A stretch of 56,485 bases of DNA from Bacteroidales bacterium (lineage in GTDB: Bacteria; Bacteroidota; Bacteroidia; Bacteroidales; UBA4181): NCBI GenBank assembly GCA_031275285.1, contig JAISOY010000029.1, positions 1-56,485 of the forward strand, written 5' to 3'. The notes under the pieces were generated by a model. That model was not told where the DNA came from. It was given only the letters and a program-made list of their open reading frames with translations, and did not search any database. Shown piece by piece: positions 16,389-26,232 of the stretch. Position numbers and translations under genes: made by a program. Positions within the stretch are counted from its first letter, which is position 1, and every line of letters begins with the position of its first letter.

Positions 16389-19300
16389 CTATTCCACTTT
16401 CACCATGACACCCTCGCTATGTGCATTGAATTCCGGAGCATACATACACTGAAAAGTCGTGATTCCGTTTGAGAACTGTCCGGCATGTGTTACGCGCAGT
16501 TCATATTCGAATACATATGATCCTTTTCTCAGGTAGGAGATGAAGAAATTGGTCGAAGCATCTTTGATGCTTTCATAATACCACAAACCATCCTGGTAAC
16601 GATAACCCGAGATGCTTTTTACAGGTTCAAGAGCTGCCGCCCGCATGTCTTTCAGGTGGATATATTCATAGTCGCGGTCAGCACGTAGTTCCATCCGTAC
16701 TGTTACGATATCGCCTATCTTCAGCACATTTTGTTCGTTTAACGGTAACAACTCAGCACCTCGTTCAGTGATTCGTTTCAGGAACAGTTGCTTGTTCATT
16801 TTCAGACTGGTTTCCGCATTGGTGATTTTATCCAGTTGCTCAAAGTATTGCCAGTACATACTTCCCCATGCAATGCCGCTCTCATTAGAATTGTTTACCT
16901 CGAGGGAAGCCATATTCTTTTGGATGTCATTTCCGTTCCATGAGGTTTTTACATAGCCTGTTCCGGGATCGGGGCTGATGTCTTCACGGGCAACGGAGGA
17001 GAGCGGTTTGCCGCCTATCTTTATATCCAGTATCCGGCTTTCGTCCAACAGGTTATTGCCTGTCATCAACAATACATAACAGGCTTCGGCAGTAGCTTTG
17101 GTCGTTCGCCAGTTATTGGTTTGTTTGTTGCGCAACAACCATATTTTCATTTCTTCGACCGATTTTTGGTCACTGGCCACTTCATTAAATGCTTCTATCA
17201 GCATAGTCTGTGTTTCGACAGGTGCCTGGTGCCAGAAATATCCGGCTTTGTTGTCTTTCCAGTACATACCCATTTCTTCCGATTGCAGGGCGCGTTCCTT
17301 CAACGAACGGATGATGGTACCGGCTGTTTTCTTGTCCCCATAACGGTTCAGGACCAGGGCGGCCATTGCCTGGCTATAGAGATTGAAATTCGTCCAGTAT
17401 CTGGCTGACTGGTCGAGATAAAAATCAAAAGCCCTGCGTTGTACTTCATTTGTCGGTCTGTATTCGCTGAAACTACATGCGTACAAATGATGGAGCTGGG
17501 TAGGGGTGATGTGTTGTTTTCCCGGATCTATATTATTTATTTTCATCAATGCCTCATAATCATCCTTGATGCGATCATCCAGGTAAGTAAGTCCCAGGCT
17601 GATAATGCTTCCGGTATTTCCTGCAAATTCTTCATCCAATGCATTGAGTTTTTTCAGGTGTTCTATACCGGCAATAATATGCTGAGTGATGAACCGGCTG
17701 GCAGGCAATCCGTCAAACCATGGGAATCCGCCGTCATTTAACTGCATTTTCTGTAGTTTACTGAAAGCGCGTTGCTGCTCGTTGCCCATCCGGTTGAGAT
17801 CAAACAGTAACCCGATCTGTTTTTTGCGTTCGGTTTCACTGGTAGCCTGGGCAGCCCAGGGTGTTTCTTCCAGCATCACCTGTTTGAGTTCCTGGTTCTT
17901 TTCAAGGTTAGACAGGAGTGCCTCTTTATTTTCGGGTAATGCCCGCCATAAATCAAATATTTGTTTGATACGAGGTGAACTGTTGGTGATGGTAGCTGCC
18001 AGTGAATTGGCATAGAAACGTGTGAATACCTGTTCGGCACATTCGTAGGGATATTCCATCATGTAGGGCATGGCCTGCACTGCATACCATGCCGGGTTTG
18101 AGGTGAATTCAAGTATTAACCGGTGGTGACGAAGGGTATTCGATTGTTTTTCTTTTAGCCGGTTGAAGGTGAATTCCTTTTGTGTACCGCCGCGTACGCT
18201 GAAAGGCATGCTTTCAGTCACCAGCATGGAATTGGTGAGTACCGGAATGGTTTTTTCCTCTCCGTCGGTATGATTACCAGCCTGTGCGGTTATTTGATAA
18301 GTGATGGCCTGTATACCAGCAGGAATGGACAGTATCCACTTCAAACCTGTACTTTCTCCTGCTTTTACTCTGAAATCCTGTGTTTGTTGCGAGCGGATAA
18401 CCTGTGCATCCACAGGCTGCATATTAGTAGCATCATACAGGCGTAGCATGGTTTGTCCGGTGAGCTCATCCCCGGTGATATTATTTACCTTGGCACTGAA
18501 TTCGATCACATCGCTTCCGCGGAAGAAACGCGGTGCATTGGCGCTGATAGCTACTTGTTTCTGTGTGATGAGTTCATTGCTGATGTTGCCGACCTTAAAG
18601 TCTTTGGTATGTGCAAATCCCAGCATTTTCCAGCGGGTCAATGCTTCGGGGATTGTAAATTCAATAGTTATTTCGCCGTTTTCATCGGTGCGCAATTGCG
18701 GGTAGAAAAATGCCGTTTCGTTGAAATTCTGGCGGGTAGTGATTTCGGTTATTTCTTTATTGTCAGCCGGACCGATGCCCCTCACATAATATTCCTCAAG
18801 ATTTTCTCTCAACCCATTCTCCTGAAAAGAGATCATTCCGGCAACCCTTCCGCCCAGGAGTGAAGAAATGCCGGGCGATGGTGTCTGAAGATCGTTGGAT
18901 TGAATGCTGCCTACAACCGATTCCTTTCTTGCTTTTCCGAATGCTACAACCACCACCTCTTCCAAAACAGGGGTAATTTGAGGAAATGATGGCTGGAAGG
19001 TTTTTGCCATGATGTTCTTTTTATAAAGATAAGCTGAATGATTTGAAGATGAAGATGTCGGTATTCGCCAGTTGCGTGTACTGTAGAAGGATCGTTGCCG
19101 GTGGAAACGGTCAATATTGGCCCAGGAATGCGGCGATAATGCATTCAGGGAAGCGTCATAGAGGGTTGCGACCATTTCGGCTGTCTCTTTTTCGCCTAGT
19201 TTATCCCTGACTGTTAGTGTCCATTTTTCTTTTTCCCCCGGTTCCAACTGTTTCCGGAAGGAAGTGAACCTGACATCCAGTTGCTTATTGGAAAAAGGAA

Positions 19301-22300
19301 CATGAATGATTGTCGGTCGCATATATAAACGTTGGTTTTGTGTCATCAGGAAGTTTACGGTAAATCCTCCACGGTATTCTTCTTTTATAGGAATGGTAAT
19401 TCGTTCAGGATTTGTTCCTACGATCAGGTCTTTTTGTTCTATAACTGTGGTTCCCAATAAAATCTCGTAATAAACAAAAGATCTCTTATTACCGCCGGCT
19501 ACCAGGAATTCTACATTTTCCCCCGGTTCTCCTTTGTTTTTAACGACGGTTAGCCAGTCTGTCATATTGGTGATGGACATGTTTCCTTTATTGGGAGATC
19601 CTGTCAATTGAATGAATTTCTGCTCTTCAACTTCTATTCCATCGGCATTACGGGCTTTTATATCCAGCTTGTACCATCCTGCATCAGCTGTTTTAAGATC
19701 GGAAAGCCGGATGTATTTATCTTGTCCTGTATGGAGCTTTTGGCTGTTCAGTTGCCGGACGACGGAATATTTTTCAGGATTGCTCTCATCATCGTACATA
19801 TCGAGTGGAAAATATTTTTCAAATTCAATGCGGGAAAGGGAAAAGGTATCCGGTTCAGACCACAGGCGATTACGTAATATTTTAGAAGGGCCTTTCAGCG
19901 CAGATAACGTAATGGAAACATCAGCCGGAGTATGATCGCCGTTCAGATTGGTCGTAATTATTTCGAAATCGAGCGAATCGCGGTGGATTATTTTTTCCGG
20001 GATCTTTGCCTCTATCAGTAAGGGCTTTTTACTGATTTTCACCACTTGTGTCGCACTGCGGGTTTCACCGTTCACATCGGTTATGTCGGCAGTGATGGAA
20101 TAGTTATAAATTAAATCGTCATTTCGGATGTCGTCGGCCTCAGCTTTAAAAGTGATCATGAACGAACCATCACTTCCGGTAACGGTAGTTCCCACGGCAA
20201 TCTCACGTTGCGGAGTGCTTACCGGCGGTACCCACCACCATCTTTCACGGGGTTGTTCGTTGCGTACCACACGATAAGTCAATCGGGCATGGTCTACGGA
20301 ATATCCGGACAATGTCCTGGCCTTTCCGCTCACATGCACGGAATCATTCAACCGGTAGTTCCCCTTAAGCGTGTCGTAGGCCACTTCGAAAGTCGGGCGT
20401 TTGTATTCTTCTACACGTATGGAAGTAGAAATGTCACGCTCTTCGATTTTGCACACCAGAGACATGGATCCGTTGAGAATACCCTGCGGGATGGTAAAAC
20501 TGCCCTGTACCGTACCGAATTCACCGGTGGTCAGTTTTTGTGATGCGATTATTTTCCTGTTGACATCCTTGAACTCAATGACAAGAGGGAAATCAGTGAC
20601 CAGTTGTTGCTGGTCAAAGCACATCGCTTTATAATATACCGTCTGTCCGGGCCGGTATATCGACCGGTCGGTAAAGAAAACCACCTGGCGCACCGGAGTC
20701 TGGACGGGTGGATAATATCTGGTCCCGTCGTAAAAAAGGAACCGTTCGTTTCCGTGTGAAGCGGTCATTTTAGTATATGCGGATCTATCGTGCTCCTGGA
20801 GAATATTTGTTATTCCATGTATATCTGTGGTGTAACTGCCGGCAAATGTATTGGTCTTGTCATCCCATCCGTAATAGTAGTCGATCTTTCCATTCTTAAT
20901 GGGTTCACCTGTTTTGCTGTCGGTGAGGCGTACCTGTATTATTTGCGGGTTATTTTTTGGTTCTTGTCCACCAGATGTTTCGCTGTTACCGGAAGTTATT
21001 GACACGCTTAACGTAGAAACCTGACACAATATACCTGTTGTCAGGTTGCCGTCATGCTTTTTGAATCCCTTTTGGGGTAATTCTGAGATATCGGAGGCAA
21101 AAATAGCATATATGCCACGGGGAAGATCGTTAATTTTGATTTCAGAGGAATATTGTTGATAATCAGGCTGCGACGGTAATTCAATCACCTGAGTCCTGTA
21201 AAACGTAGATTGTTCCGGATCGAACTCGGACAATCCCTGTTTGTGGTATTTGACAGCAGCTTCATCAGTCAACCGATAGATATAAAGATGTAATTTGCTT
21301 ATGTTCCGGTAAGAAACGTAAGCCAGGATAGGATTGCCGGGATACTGTGAATAATTTAACCTCAGGATCAACGAAGGGTTCCTGATCTCATCCTGCAGTT
21401 CTTTTGCGTTTTTCACCAGCAAAGTATCGCCTGAAGTAATCATCTGTTGGCAAAGTTCGTAGGCATTACGGTATTTCGGACGCAGGCTGTTGTCTTTTTT
21501 ATTACGCCAATTGCCTGCCTGCTTTCTATACAATGTCGCCAGTGCGTACATAGGGATATGTTTTTCCGTATATGCTTCGTATTGGTGAATTAATGACTTA
21601 AGAGCTTCCTCATACATGGACTCTCCATCAGCATATTGTCCGTGGGCTTGTATATACCGCAACCGTTCAATATCGATATTGGCAAATGCATAACGGTTAT
21701 CGGCATTGTCGGGTTGTTGCAGACGGAACCGTAATAGTTTCTGGTATAGTGAAATGACCTGATATTCGACCGACAATATATCCGTCTTCGGAATGTCGAA
21801 TTCCGAAAAAGTACGTGCATCAGCAAAATACGCAGGATGGTTGATCAGGAACATTTGTTGTGGAGAAGCTGCAGGTATGTCACGATTGTATGATTGTATG
21901 ATCTTAAAAACCAGCAGATCATATAATGTGGGAAGTGTCAGTATTTGTTCTTTCCTGTTAGGAGTATATATTACTCCTAATACGTCTTTGACTACAGCAT
22001 TGTAATCATTGGTAGATGTTTTTTGTAATATTTTTTCGTTTTGTATGGACAGCCGGTTATATTTCCTTATTTCTTCGAATAATCTGTCTATTCCCCATGT
22101 ATTAATATCATCACTGACAGTCATATTAGCTGTCCGCTGCCTGATATTCCAATGATTCTGCCGGTAATACTGCCTGTATACATCAGCCATGAGTGAGTAA
22201 ACAATCGATCTGGCCGGTTGAGGCAGCCGTATTTCATCTTGTCTCAGGGAATCGAGTAATGAGATGGGTATATTTTCCTGGATCTGTTTCTGATAACCCA

Positions 22301-22523
22301 TCCGGTAGATAATGGACTTAATTACCTGTCCGTACTCTTTTTCACTCAGTGCCAGTTGATATGTTTTCTGCGTTTCGATCAAGGCAGATTGTGGTAATCT
22401 TTTTTTCGCTAACTCTTCAATATTTTCCCATTGAGCCTGGTAATCCGTCTTGTCGTTTGATTGGGCCATTGCCGGGAAACAACATACAATAGCTGCAAAT
22501 AATGTGATGAATGTACGTGTCAT
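16389..22523 (-). CDS. Alpha-2-macroglobulin family protein with plug-like insert
   Basis: Large exported protein (2044 aa; longer than E. coli YfhM) expected to trap proteases. The signal peptide MTRTFITLFAAIVCCFPAMA has no lipobox. A helical N-terminal region leads to an MG2 domain near residue 610 (VVFFTDRSIYRPGQTVYYKA), further MG domains, and the A2M domain near 1280-1305 (EALTRWKMLGFAHT). A thioester domain carries CAEQ (Cys1495, YPYECAEQVFTRFYAN). Between the MG domains and the A2M domain, residues about 1186-1255 read like a SusC/RagA TonB box and plug: LEEVVVVAFGKARKESVVGS, then SSLLGGRVAGMISF and YYVRGIG. A TonB-like gene lies directly upstream. Function as a protease-trapping envelope defence protein is inferred from the family. 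Confidence 0.9.
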   Translation of the reverse strand: MTRTFITLFAAIVCCFPAMAQSNDKTDYQAQWENIEELAKKRLPQSALIETQKTYQLALSEKEYGQVIKSIIYRMGYQKQIQENIPISLLDSLRQDEIRLPQPARSIVYSLMADVYRQYYRQNHWNIRQRTANMTVSDDINTWGIDRLFEEIRKYNRLSIQNEKILQKTSTNDYNAVVKDVLGVIYTPNRKEQILTLPTLYDLLVFKIIQSYNRDIPAASPQQMFLINHPAYFADARTFSEFDIPKTDILSVEYQVISLYQKLLRFRLQQPDNADNRYAFANIDIERLRYIQAHGQYADGESMYEEALKSLIHQYEAYTEKHIPMYALATLYRKQAGNWRNKKDNSLRPKYRNAYELCQQMITSGDTLLVKNAKELQDEIRNPSLILRLNYSQYPGNPILAYVSYRNISKLHLYIYRLTDEAAVKYHKQGLSEFDPEQSTFYRTQVIELPSQPDYQQYSSEIKINDLPRGIYAIFASDISELPQKGFKKHDGNLTTGILCQVSTLSVSITSGNSETSGGQEPKNNPQIIQVRLTDSKTGEPIKNGKIDYYYGWDDKTNTFAGSYTTDIHGITNILQEHDRSAYTKMTASHGNERFLFYDGTRYYPPVQTPVRQVVFFTDRSIYRPGQTVYYKAMCFDQQQLVTDFPLVIEFKDVNRKIIASQKLTTGEFGTVQGSFTIPQGILNGSMSLVCKIEERDISTSIRVEEYKRPTFEVAYDTLKGNYRLNDSVHVSGKARTLSGYSVDHARLTYRVVRNEQPRERWWWVPPVSTPQREIAVGTTVTGSDGSFMITFKAEADDIRNDDLIYNYSITADITDVNGETRSATQVVKISKKPLLIEAKIPEKIIHRDSLDFEIITTNLNGDHTPADVSITLSALKGPSKILRNRLWSEPDTFSLSRIEFEKYFPLDMYDDESNPEKYSVVRQLNSQKLHTGQDKYIRLSDLKTADAGWYKLDIKARNADGIEVEEQKFIQLTGSPNKGNMSITNMTDWLTVVKNKGEPGENVEFLVAGGNKRSFVYYEILLGTTVIEQKDLIVGTNPERITIPIKEEYRGGFTVNFLMTQNQRLYMRPTIIHVPFSNKQLDVRFTSFRKQLEPGEKEKWTLTVRDKLGEKETAEMVATLYDASLNALSPHSWANIDRFHRQRSFYSTRNWRIPTSSSSNHSAYLYKKNIMAKTFQPSFPQITPVLEEVVVVAFGKARKESVVGSIQSNDLQTPSPGISSLLGGRVAGMISFQENGLRENLEEYYVRGIGPADNKEITEITTRQNFNETAFFYPQLRTDENGEITIEFTIPEALTRWKMLGFAHTKDFKVGNISNELITQKQVAISANAPRFFRGSDVIEFSAKVNNITGDELTGQTMLRLYDATNMQPVDAQVIRSQQTQDFRVKAGESTGLKWILSIPAGIQAITYQITAQAGNHTDGEEKTIPVLTNSMLVTESMPFSVRGGTQKEFTFNRLKEKQSNTLRHHRLILEFTSNPAWYAVQAMPYMMEYPYECAEQVFTRFYANSLAATITNSSPRIKQIFDLWRALPENKEALLSNLEKNQELKQVMLEETPWAAQATSETERKKQIGLLFDLNRMGNEQQRAFSKLQKMQLNDGGFPWFDGLPASRFITQHIIAGIEHLKKLNALDEEFAGNTGSIISLGLTYLDDRIKDDYEALMKINNIDPGKQHITPTQLHHLYACSFSEYRPTNEVQRRAFDFYLDQSARYWTNFNLYSQAMAALVLNRYGDKKTAGTIIRSLKERALQSEEMGMYWKDNKAGYFWHQAPVETQTMLIEAFNEVASDQKSVEEMKIWLLRNKQTNNWRTTKATAEACYVLLMTGNNLLDESRILDIKIGGKPLSSVAREDISPDPGTGYVKTSWNGNDIQKNMASLEVNNSNESGIAWGSMYWQYFEQLDKITNAETSLKMNKQLFLKRITERGAELLPLNEQNVLKIGDIVTVRMELRADRDYEYIHLKDMRAAALEPVKSISGYRYQDGLWYYESIKDASTNFFISYLRKGSYVFEYELRVTHAGQFSNGITTFQCMYAPEFNAHSEGVMVKVE

Positions 22524-22555
22524 AATCAGATTTATTTATTTGTGAAAAAACGTTT

Positions 22556-22596
22556 CTTTTATGGAAGATGCATAAAGGAGTAAAATTCCATAAAAG
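22556..22596 (-). promoter_or_regulatory. 11-bp inverted repeat in the macroglobulin leader
   Basis: CTTTTATGGAA (22556-22566) and TTCCATAAAAG (22586-22596) are perfect inverted copies with a 19-base spacer, about 35-75 bases upstream of the start at 22523. Candidate operator or leader hairpin; no regulator known. Confidence 0.45.
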
Positions 22597-22762
22597 CAGA
22601 TATTTTTTTCGAAAATAATTTTTATAGGACTGAAAATAATATCATTAACCTGTTTTTAGATGTTGTATTCTTATAAAAGTTCAAAGTTCAATATTCCGAA
22701 TTTAAAATCAGAAAACTAAAAAGTTCATCATTTATCGTTCAAAGTTTTCAGATGTTTGTCAG

Positions 22763-22811
22763 CATTTTCCATTTTCCATTCTCAATTCTCCATTCTCCAT
22801 TCTCCATTCTA
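22763..22811. repeat. Short-unit repeat downstream of the TonB-like gene
   Basis: Tandem ATTCTCC/ATTTTCC units; on the minus strand they read AGAATGGAGAATGGAGAATG and start 5 bases after the stop codon. Same family as the repeats at 10178 and 15007. The rest of the 22524-22815 gap holds only AT-rich low-complexity sequence. Confidence 0.55.
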
Positions 22812-22815
22812 TAAG

Positions 22816-23598
22816 TTATTGGGCAAAAAAGATGTAAGTAATACTTCCCTGTTGTTTGTTCGGTGCAGAAGATGAATTATTGAAACGGGAACGTTCAGCA
22901 TCCCGCTTTGCCGCTTCGGTCAGGCACGGGTCCTGTGAATCCGACTTGGATTTATTGATCTCTGCAGACAGTACATAGCCTTTCCTGTTTACGACTATGT
23001 CCACTACGATTTTTCCATGTCCCAGGCATTTGTATGCCGGGATAGGCATGGATATATGCCTGCGGTCGCTCAGGTCGTAAGATACGGTTGTCGGGCCTTG
23101 ATATACCGTACGTTCGCCCATTTCATTCTCCGGATATTTTTCATCATAGATCCGGGCTTCTTCTTCTAGAAGTTCCTGTTCCTGCTGTGCTATTTCCTCA
23201 GGAGTATATGGATCCGGAGGATCGGTAATGTTCATTTCATTTTTGATATCCCGGACCATTTTATCGATATTTTCTATCGCACGGTTTTCAGCTACATTTA
23301 CAGGAATATTGCGGACATTGTATTCCTGGTTCAATGTTTGTACAAGCTCCTGGACACTTTCTTCCTGCCGGGTTTCTTCCGTCGGGTCTTCCGGAAGTTC
23401 CTGGATCAGGGACATATCGAGCATGATCGAGTAATCCCGTTGGGCATTGGTCCGGATCTTGAGAACCAGGATCATGCTGATGATGAACAAATGTAAGGCA
23501 ATGGTCGTTAAAATGCCGATATAGTGTTCTTCCAGCCAGAAGAGCATTTTTTCGAATCCCTGTATGATCTTGTGAATGATCTCTTTTACAATATGCAT
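22816..23598 (-). CDS. TonB-like energy transducer
   Basis: Inner-membrane protein of 260 aa. One N-terminal helix near residues 28-46 (IGILTTIALHLFIISMILVL) is followed by an acidic, helical and Pro-containing periplasmic linker. The C-terminal region (about 180-260) resembles TonB: GKIVVDIVVNRKGYVLSAEI then TEAAKRDAERSRFN and a final beta strand ITYIFFAQ. The membrane anchor is preceded by ~25 residues, longer than classic TonB. It may pass proton-motive energy to an outer-membrane partner. It lies upstream of the macroglobulin gene on the same strand (292-bp gap), which carries a receptor-plug-like segment. No exbB or exbD is in the window. Confidence 0.75.
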   Translation of the reverse strand: MHIVKEIIHKIIQGFEKMLFWLEEHYIGILTTIALHLFIISMILVLKIRTNAQRDYSIMLDMSLIQELPEDPTEETRQEESVQELVQTLNQEYNVRNIPVNVAENRAIENIDKMVRDIKNEMNITDPPDPYTPEEIAQQEQELLEEEARIYDEKYPENEMGERTVYQGPTTVSYDLSDRRHISMPIPAYKCLGHGKIVVDIVVNRKGYVLSAEINKSKSDSQDPCLTEAAKRDAERSRFNNSSSAPNKQQGSITYIFFAQ

Positions 23599-23629
23599 GC
23601 GTCTGTTTCGACCTTATCAGGTTAAAGTG

Positions 23630-23657
23630 CAAAGATACGTCGTAAGATTGGTACAAA
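23630..23657 (-). promoter_or_regulatory. Promoter of the TonB-like gene
   Basis: On the minus strand TTTG (23654-23657), 16 bp, TATCTTTG (23630-23637), an exact TAnnTTTG box about 30 bases before the ATG. A second TATCTTTG lies at 23697-23704. Confidence 0.5.
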
Positions 23658-23728
23658 AAAAATACCATTGTATCTTAAAGGAATAACACCATTTTGCAAA
23701 GATATGATTACTTTCATTTAAATTACCG

Positions 23729-23736
23729 TATTTTTG
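23729..23736 (+). promoter_or_regulatory. Possible -7 box of priA
   Basis: TATTTTTG, an exact TAnnTTTG match 34 bases before the TTG start at 23771. The nearest upstream TTTG is too far away (32 bp). Confidence 0.4.
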
Positions 23737-23770
23737 TTGTCGTTTTTATATTCCTATCCGTCAGTTTGCC

Positions 23771-26227
23771 TTGTTATTCGTTGATGTCATATTACCTTTA
23801 GCCCTTCCTCGCTTTTTTACTTATGCTGTTCCCAATGAACTGGACGGACTGGTGAAAAAAGGGATCAGGGTGATCGTACCCTTTGGAACCCGTAAATTCT
23901 ACTCAGGGATTGTGCATGAAGTACATGAACGCGTCCCGGAACAGTATTCCGTAAAGGAACTGGTATCGGTGCTGGACGAACATCCTGTGGTGAACGATAT
24001 CCAGTTGTCATTCTGGCAATGGATTGCATCCTATTACATGTGTAACATGGGGGATGTCATGAAAGCAGCTATTCCGTCCGGGCTAAAACTGGAAAGTGAA
24101 ACCCGGATATATTTTAATCCGGATTATGTGCAGTGTGATGAACTGACAGAACGGGAAGAAGAGATATTGGATATCGTATACCGGAAAAAAAACCTTCCCG
24201 TAAGTGAAATTGCTGTTCTGTATAAGCGGAAAGACTTAATGCGCATTGTACAGTCCCTGGTCGATAAGGAAGCTCTTTGGGTAGAAGAGGCCATTAATCA
24301 TCGGTACAAGCCAAAACTGGAAACATATATTCATTTACATCCTGAGATAGACAGTGAAGAAAAACTGAGGACTGCTTTTGATTCATTGGAAAGAGCCCCC
24401 AGGCAATTAGACTTGCTGATGGAGTATATCAGCTTGTCGGGGGCATTTTCTGTCCGGGAAGAAAGGCCCGTTCCGAAGAAGGAACTGATCCGCACGGCGA
24501 ACAGCCAGGGTGATGCTCTTAATAGTCTGGTAAAAAAGAAAATACTTGAAAGTTATCCGGTGGAGGTTTCCCGGTTGAAACAAGATGAAGGGGAGCTACA
24601 TGCCATGCCTGAACTGACGCAACATCAGCAGAAAGCAATAGAGGAGATCCGGACCTTTTTCTCCAAACGGGAAACCGTATTACTGCATGGTGTTACATCA
24701 GGGGGAAAAACCGAGATATATATCCACCTGATCAGGGAGCAGCTACAACAGGGTAAACAGGTGCTGTATCTGTTGCCGGAAATTGCACTGACAGCACAGA
24801 TCATAGACCGGTTAAAAAATATTTTCGGTAACCAGGTGGGTGTATACCATTCAAAATTCTCTGATGCAGAACGGGTGGAAGTCTGGAACAGTATCCGTAA
24901 AGCTGACGGTTATCGCATCATATTAAGTGTCAGGTCCGGTATCTTTCTTCCTTTTGATAAGCTGGGACTGATTATCATTGATGAAGAACATGAGAATACT
25001 TACAAGCAATATGACCCGGCGCCCCGTTACCATGCACGTGATGCGGCGGTTGTACTGGCATCCATGCATGGGTCAAATGTAATTCTGGGATCCGCAACAC
25101 CGGGTGTCGAGAGTTATCACAATACTTTGGATGGAAAATACCGGTTGGTGGAACTGACACAACGTTATGCCGGCATTGCTTTGCCGGAAATGATCATTGC
25201 CGACACCTCACTGGCGCGTAAAGCAAAAAAAATGCAGTCGCATTTCCATCCGGATTTGCTGGAGGCCATTGATCACACCTTGAAAGCAGGAAAACAGGTG
25301 ATCCTTTTCCAGAACAGGCGTGGATTTGCTCCTTATGTACAATGCCGGGTTTGCGAATATATCCCTCGTTGTGAACATTGTGATGTCAGCCTTACCTATC
25401 ATAAATTTTCTGACCGGCTGGTATGTCATTATTGCGGATACAGTACGGAAAATCTTCACCAATGCCCCGAATGCGGAAGCCTGGACATCGCTACCGTAGG
25501 TTTTGGGACCGAAAAGATCGAAGATGAGATACAGATTTTTTTTCCTCATGCCCATATTTCCCGGTTGGACATGGATACCTCCCGTTCCAGGAATAAATAT
25601 GAAAAAATCATTACGGATTTTGAGTGTGGAAAAACAGATATATTGATCGGGACACAAATGATTTCCAAAGGGTTGAACTTTGAAAAAGTGCATCTGGTGG
25701 GGATACTGAACGCAGATAATATGCTTAATTTTCCCGATTTCCGCGCTTTTGAACGGAGTTTTCAATTGATGGTACAGGTGAGCGGCCGTGCAGGAAGATT
25801 TGGAGAGAGGGGGAAAGTCATCATACAGACATCTTTTCCGAAACATATAATTTTGCAACAGGTAAGGGATCATAATTATTCGGAAATGTTCCGTGCACAA
25901 CTTGAAGACCGTAAAACTTTCTGCTATCCTCCCTTCTATCGATTGATCAGGATTACCTTAAAGCACAAGAACAAAGAAGTTGTTCATCATGCTGCAATGG
26001 ATACTGCGGCTTATTTAAAACAAACATTCGGGCACCGTGTCCTGGGTCCGGAGGTGCCGATCATTGCACGTATACAAAATAACTACATAGAAAATATCCT
26101 GTTGAAGATTGAGAAACAAGCCTCGTTGCCGAAAGTAAAATCAATTCTTTCCGGCGTTATCAATACCCTGAAAATACTTCCGGCGTATAAATCTCTACAA
26201 ACAGTAATCGATGTTGACCCGGTATAA
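23771..26227 (+). CDS. priA: Primosomal protein N' (replication restart helicase)
   Basis: Superfamily 2 helicase that reloads the replisome at stalled forks, 818 aa, normal for this phylum. An N-terminal DNA-binding domain (VDVILPLALPRFFTYAVP) is followed by Walker A GVTSGGKT (residues 307-314) and Walker B DEEH (404-407). A zinc-binding cysteine cluster follows (CRVCEYIPRCEHCD, CHYCGY, CPECGS), then the helicase C domain (GTQMISKGLNFEKVHLVGIL, QVSGRAGRFGERG). The start is TTG at 23771, because an in-frame stop lies 63 bases upstream and no ATG is available between. It converges on the GSCFA gene with a 5-bp gap. Confidence 0.95.
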   Translation: MLFVDVILPLALPRFFTYAVPNELDGLVKKGIRVIVPFGTRKFYSGIVHEVHERVPEQYSVKELVSVLDEHPVVNDIQLSFWQWIASYYMCNMGDVMKAAIPSGLKLESETRIYFNPDYVQCDELTEREEEILDIVYRKKNLPVSEIAVLYKRKDLMRIVQSLVDKEALWVEEAINHRYKPKLETYIHLHPEIDSEEKLRTAFDSLERAPRQLDLLMEYISLSGAFSVREERPVPKKELIRTANSQGDALNSLVKKKILESYPVEVSRLKQDEGELHAMPELTQHQQKAIEEIRTFFSKRETVLLHGVTSGGKTEIYIHLIREQLQQGKQVLYLLPEIALTAQIIDRLKNIFGNQVGVYHSKFSDAERVEVWNSIRKADGYRIILSVRSGIFLPFDKLGLIIIDEEHENTYKQYDPAPRYHARDAAVVLASMHGSNVILGSATPGVESYHNTLDGKYRLVELTQRYAGIALPEMIIADTSLARKAKKMQSHFHPDLLEAIDHTLKAGKQVILFQNRRGFAPYVQCRVCEYIPRCEHCDVSLTYHKFSDRLVCHYCGYSTENLHQCPECGSLDIATVGFGTEKIEDEIQIFFPHAHISRLDMDTSRSRNKYEKIITDFECGKTDILIGTQMISKGLNFEKVHLVGILNADNMLNFPDFRAFERSFQLMVQVSGRAGRFGERGKVIIQTSFPKHIILQQVRDHNYSEMFRAQLEDRKTFCYPPFYRLIRITLKHKNKEVVHHAAMDTAAYLKQTFGHRVLGPEVPIIARIQNNYIENILLKIEKQASLPKVKSILSGVINTLKILPAYKSLQTVIDVDPV

Positions 26228-26232
26228 GGTCA

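Noticed and set aside
25208..25900. 230-aa minus-strand open frame
   Set aside because: It lies antisense inside priA, whose helicase motifs are intact there; no recognisable domain or start signal.
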